From assembly GCA_947650365.1 (NCBI GenBank), contig OX393549.1, forward strand, positions 33,093,126-33,157,125: a stretch of 64,000 bases of DNA, in the 5' to 3' direction. The stretch comes from Chamaelirium japonicum (lineage: Eukaryota; Streptophyta; Magnoliopsida; Liliales; Melanthiaceae). The notes beneath the pieces are model-generated. The model ran no database searches. It saw nothing but the letters and a program-made list of their open reading frames with translations, and was not told where the DNA came from. This document shows, one piece after another, positions 61,801-64,000 of this stretch; positions within the stretch are counted from its first letter, which is position 1, and each line of letters opens with the position of its first letter. Made by a program: the position numbers and the translations under genes.

Positions 61801-64000
61801 ATGGACAACCCGAGGGCTTCCATCCTCTTCCTCCTCGGGCTCCTAGTCCATGCCACCATCCTCATCCTCCCCTGCAGTGCTCGCGCCGTCGCCGTCGCCG
61901 CCGGCGAGGACTCCCAGCTCCAAACCTACATCATCAGCGTCAAACACCCGGAGGACGGCCACCTCGACCACGTCCCCGAGCGCATGCATGGCTGGTACAC
62001 GTCCCTCCTCGAGGCATCCGCCGCCTTGTCCCCTGCCGCCGGTGTACCCCAGCAGCGAATCGTCCACGCGTACAGCCACGCCATGACGGGGTTCGCCGCG
62101 AGGCTCACCAAGAAGGAGCTCGCGGCCTTGTCCAAGATGGACTGGTTCGTCACCTCCTACCCGGACAAAAGGTACACGCTCCACACCACCCACACGCCCG
62201 AGTTCTTGGGGCTGCTCCAGCAATCCGGCACGTGGAAACGATCCAACGAAGGCGAGGGTATAATCATCGGCATGATCGACACCGGTATTACCCCCAGCCA
62301 CCCATCCTTCAACGACGAGGGGATGCCGCCCCCGCCTTCCAAGTGGAAGGGGAGCTGCGAGCCCCCCGTGGTCTGCAACAACAAGCTAATCGGCGCCAGG
62401 TCGTTCATCGCCGGCAAGAGTGTGGTTGACGAGGATGGGCACGGGACCCACACCTCAAGCACCGCCGCGGGCGCGTTCGTGCAGAACGCCTCCGTGCTTG
62501 GGAGCGCCCCGGGGCGGGCGAGCGGGATGGCGCCACGCGCGCACCTCGCGATGTACCGGGTGTGCGCCGAGTTTTGCGATAGTGCGGATATCATCGCGGG
62601 GGTCGGTGCCGCCATCCGGGACGGGTGCGACGTGATCTCGCTCTCGCTCGGGACCTTGTATTGGTCACCGTTCGACCAGGACCCGGTCGTGCTCGGCACC
62701 TTCTCTGCCGCCAAGAGGGGTATTTTCGTCAGCGCCTCAGCCGGGAACGGCGGGCCCGTCCCGAACACGGTTGGCAACGGGGCCCCTTGGGCGATCACGG
62801 TGGCGGCGAGCACTATGGACAGGGCAATAGAGGCGACGGTGAGGCTCGGGAACGGCGTCGAGATCGAAGGAGAGTCGCTGTACCAGCCCAAGGACTTCCG
62901 TCCCCACATGTTCCCCCTTGTCTACGCGGGCAGCGGCCGTAATCCTGACGCCTCCTACTGCGGCGAGGGTGCATTCGATGGGTTCAACGTCCGGAGAAAG
63001 ATAGTCCTCTGCTACCGCGGCGGCGGCATCTCAAATATCGCAAAGGGTCGCGTCGTGAAGCTCGCGGGCGGGGCCGGCATGATCCTCATGAACCAACAGG
63101 TAGACGGACACAGTATCTTATCCGAGCAGCACGTCCTCCCGGCGTCGCACGTTGCAAACAGCGACGGACTGAAGATCATGGACTACATCGACTCCAAACG
63201 CAAACCGAGGGCCACGATCATCTTCAAGGGAACCGTCACCGGCACGCCTCGAGCTCCGGTGGTCAGTTCCTTCTCCTCCCGGGGGCCTAACGGTGCGAGC
63301 CCCGGCATCCTGAAGCCAGACATCACCGCTCCAGGGGTGAACGTTCTCGCGGCGTGGCCCCCTCAACTTGGTCCAGAGTCCGAGAACCAAAGTACCGGAT
63401 CTTTCTTCAACGTGATATCCGGCACCTCCATGTCTACCCCTCATATCAGCGGCATCGCAGCACTGCTGAAGCATGTGCACCCCGACTGGTCTCCGGCCGC
63501 AATCAAATCCGCGATCATGACGACAGCTTATAACCTTGACAACAAAGGGGACCCAATCTGGGATGAGAAGTTCCTCCCGGTCGGACCCTTCGGGGTGGGC
63601 GCCGGACATGTGGACGGGTCGAGAGCCACCGATCCGGGGCTGATTTACGACACCAACCCAGATGATTACATCCCTTACCTCTGCGGCTTGGGGTTGGCCA
63701 ACCGGAGAGTGTCGGCCATTGCCAACCGGACGGTGGTTTGTTCGACGATGAAGAACATCACCGAAGCGGAGTTGAACTACCCTTCGATCATGGTCAATCT
63801 CGGGGCTCGTGCAGCCAACCTCACCGTGTGGCGGACCGTGACGAACGTCGGGGAGGCGACCTCCACTTACCGGGCAGAAGTGGATGCACCGACCGGAGTG
63901 TCGGTGGTCGTGAAGCCGGATAGGCTGACGTTTATGAAGTTGAACGAGAAGAAGGGTTTCAGTGTGAGCTTCGCAAGCGCCGGTGGTAGCGTTGACTACG
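61801..64000 (+). CDS. Subtilisin-like serine protease (SBT-B), tandem paralogue of SBT-A, 3' end outside window
   Basis: An open frame of 733 complete codons from ATG at 61801 runs off the window end with no stop and no frameshift. It begins MDNPRAS, like SBT-A, with a signal peptide (about 1-27), I9 propeptide (LQTYIISVKHPEDG) and subtilase domain. Catalytic residues are Asp160 (IDTG), His214 (DGHGTHTSST), Asn316 (SAGNGGP) and Ser543 (SGTSMSTPH). The PA domain and the start of the Fn3-like domain (ELNYPSI) follow. Differences from SBT-A: about 17 residues of linker between signal peptide and propeptide are missing, there is a two-residue insertion before the active-site Ser, and the residue after SGTSMS is Thr rather than Cys. 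Expected full length is about 760 residues, so only some 25-30 codons are missing. It is probably a functional secreted protease. GC content and lack of introns match SBT-A. Confidence 0.93.
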   Translation, partial: MDNPRASILFLLGLLVHATILILPCSARAVAVAAGEDSQLQTYIISVKHPEDGHLDHVPERMHGWYTSLLEASAALSPAAGVPQQRIVHAYSHAMTGFAARLTKKELAALSKMDWFVTSYPDKRYTLHTTHTPEFLGLLQQSGTWKRSNEGEGIIIGMIDTGITPSHPSFNDEGMPPPPSKWKGSCEPPVVCNNKLIGARSFIAGKSVVDEDGHGTHTSSTAAGAFVQNASVLGSAPGRASGMAPRAHLAMYRVCAEFCDSADIIAGVGAAIRDGCDVISLSLGTLYWSPFDQDPVVLGTFSAAKRGIFVSASAGNGGPVPNTVGNGAPWAITVAASTMDRAIEATVRLGNGVEIEGESLYQPKDFRPHMFPLVYAGSGRNPDASYCGEGAFDGFNVRRKIVLCYRGGGISNIAKGRVVKLAGGAGMILMNQQVDGHSILSEQHVLPASHVANSDGLKIMDYIDSKRKPRATIIFKGTVTGTPRAPVVSSFSSRGPNGASPGILKPDITAPGVNVLAAWPPQLGPESENQSTGSFFNVISGTSMSTPHISGIAALLKHVHPDWSPAAIKSAIMTTAYNLDNKGDPIWDEKFLPVGPFGVGAGHVDGSRATDPGLIYDTNPDDYIPYLCGLGLANRRVSAIANRTVVCSTMKNITEAELNYPSIMVNLGARAANLTVWRTVTNVGEATSTYRAEVDAPTGVSVVVKPDRLTFMKLNEKKGFSVSFASAGGSVDY

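Noticed and set aside
62157-62909. 250-codon minus-strand open frame
   Set aside because: Antisense shadow of SBT-B.

Overview
The window looks like nuclear DNA of a flowering plant, probably a non-grass monocot. The evidence is long AT-rich, transposon-filled introns and spacers, standard GT-AG splicing, and intronless, very GC-rich subtilase genes of the kind common in monocots. The species cannot be named from the sequence alone. I support three protein-coding genes: two intact over their whole visible length and complete (SLH and SBT-A) and one intact but cut off by the window end (SBT-B). A weak set of candidate exons of a fourth is also present. Most of the rest is transposable-element sequence.

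Layout. (1) 1-5,500: transposon-rich flank with two small hAT-type elements, one MITE and two candidate terminal exons (2,979-3,295). (2) 5,517-26,836, minus strand: one ten-exon gene for a plastid-type protein with S-layer-homology (SLH) modules and a coiled coil. The deduced CDS is 3,036 bp (1,011 residues), and all ten exons join in phase. Three introns are inflated to 5.4-6.4 kb by a tandem trio of Helitrons, a LINE remnant, several hAT-type elements, a small decayed LTR element and long CT arrays. (3) 27,000-29,790: CT/TA microsatellites, one hosting a 400-bp foldback element, then unrecognised sequence. (4) 29,797-40,351: a non-coding LTR element with two LTRs of about 4 kb, a 2.4-kb internal region, an initiator-Met primer site, a purine tract and a perfect 5-bp target duplication. 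It is a LARD-like fossil. (5) 40,360-45,300: mixed LTR-like fragments, tandem repeats and a MITE. (6) 45,365-47,692, plus strand: intact intronless subtilase SBT-A. (7) 47,700-61,750: foldback elements in TA arrays, an LTR with primer site, the 3' part of a Tat-type Gypsy fossil (antisense ORF fragments, tandem repeats, purine tract, LTR), an AT-rich stretch and a CT array. (8) 61,801-64,000: second subtilase SBT-B, same strand, running off the window.

The two subtilases are tandem paralogues. They share the N-terminal MDNPRAS sequence, catalytic motifs and part of the promoter, and are probably secreted proteases. The SLH gene is unrelated to them and probably acts at a plastid membrane. No gene cluster or new defence or biosynthetic system is evident. 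The most notable signals are structural: seven hAT-type insertions with exact or near-exact 8-bp target duplications but mostly different ends, a Helitron triplet, nested hairpin foldback elements in TA arrays, and the LARD-like element.
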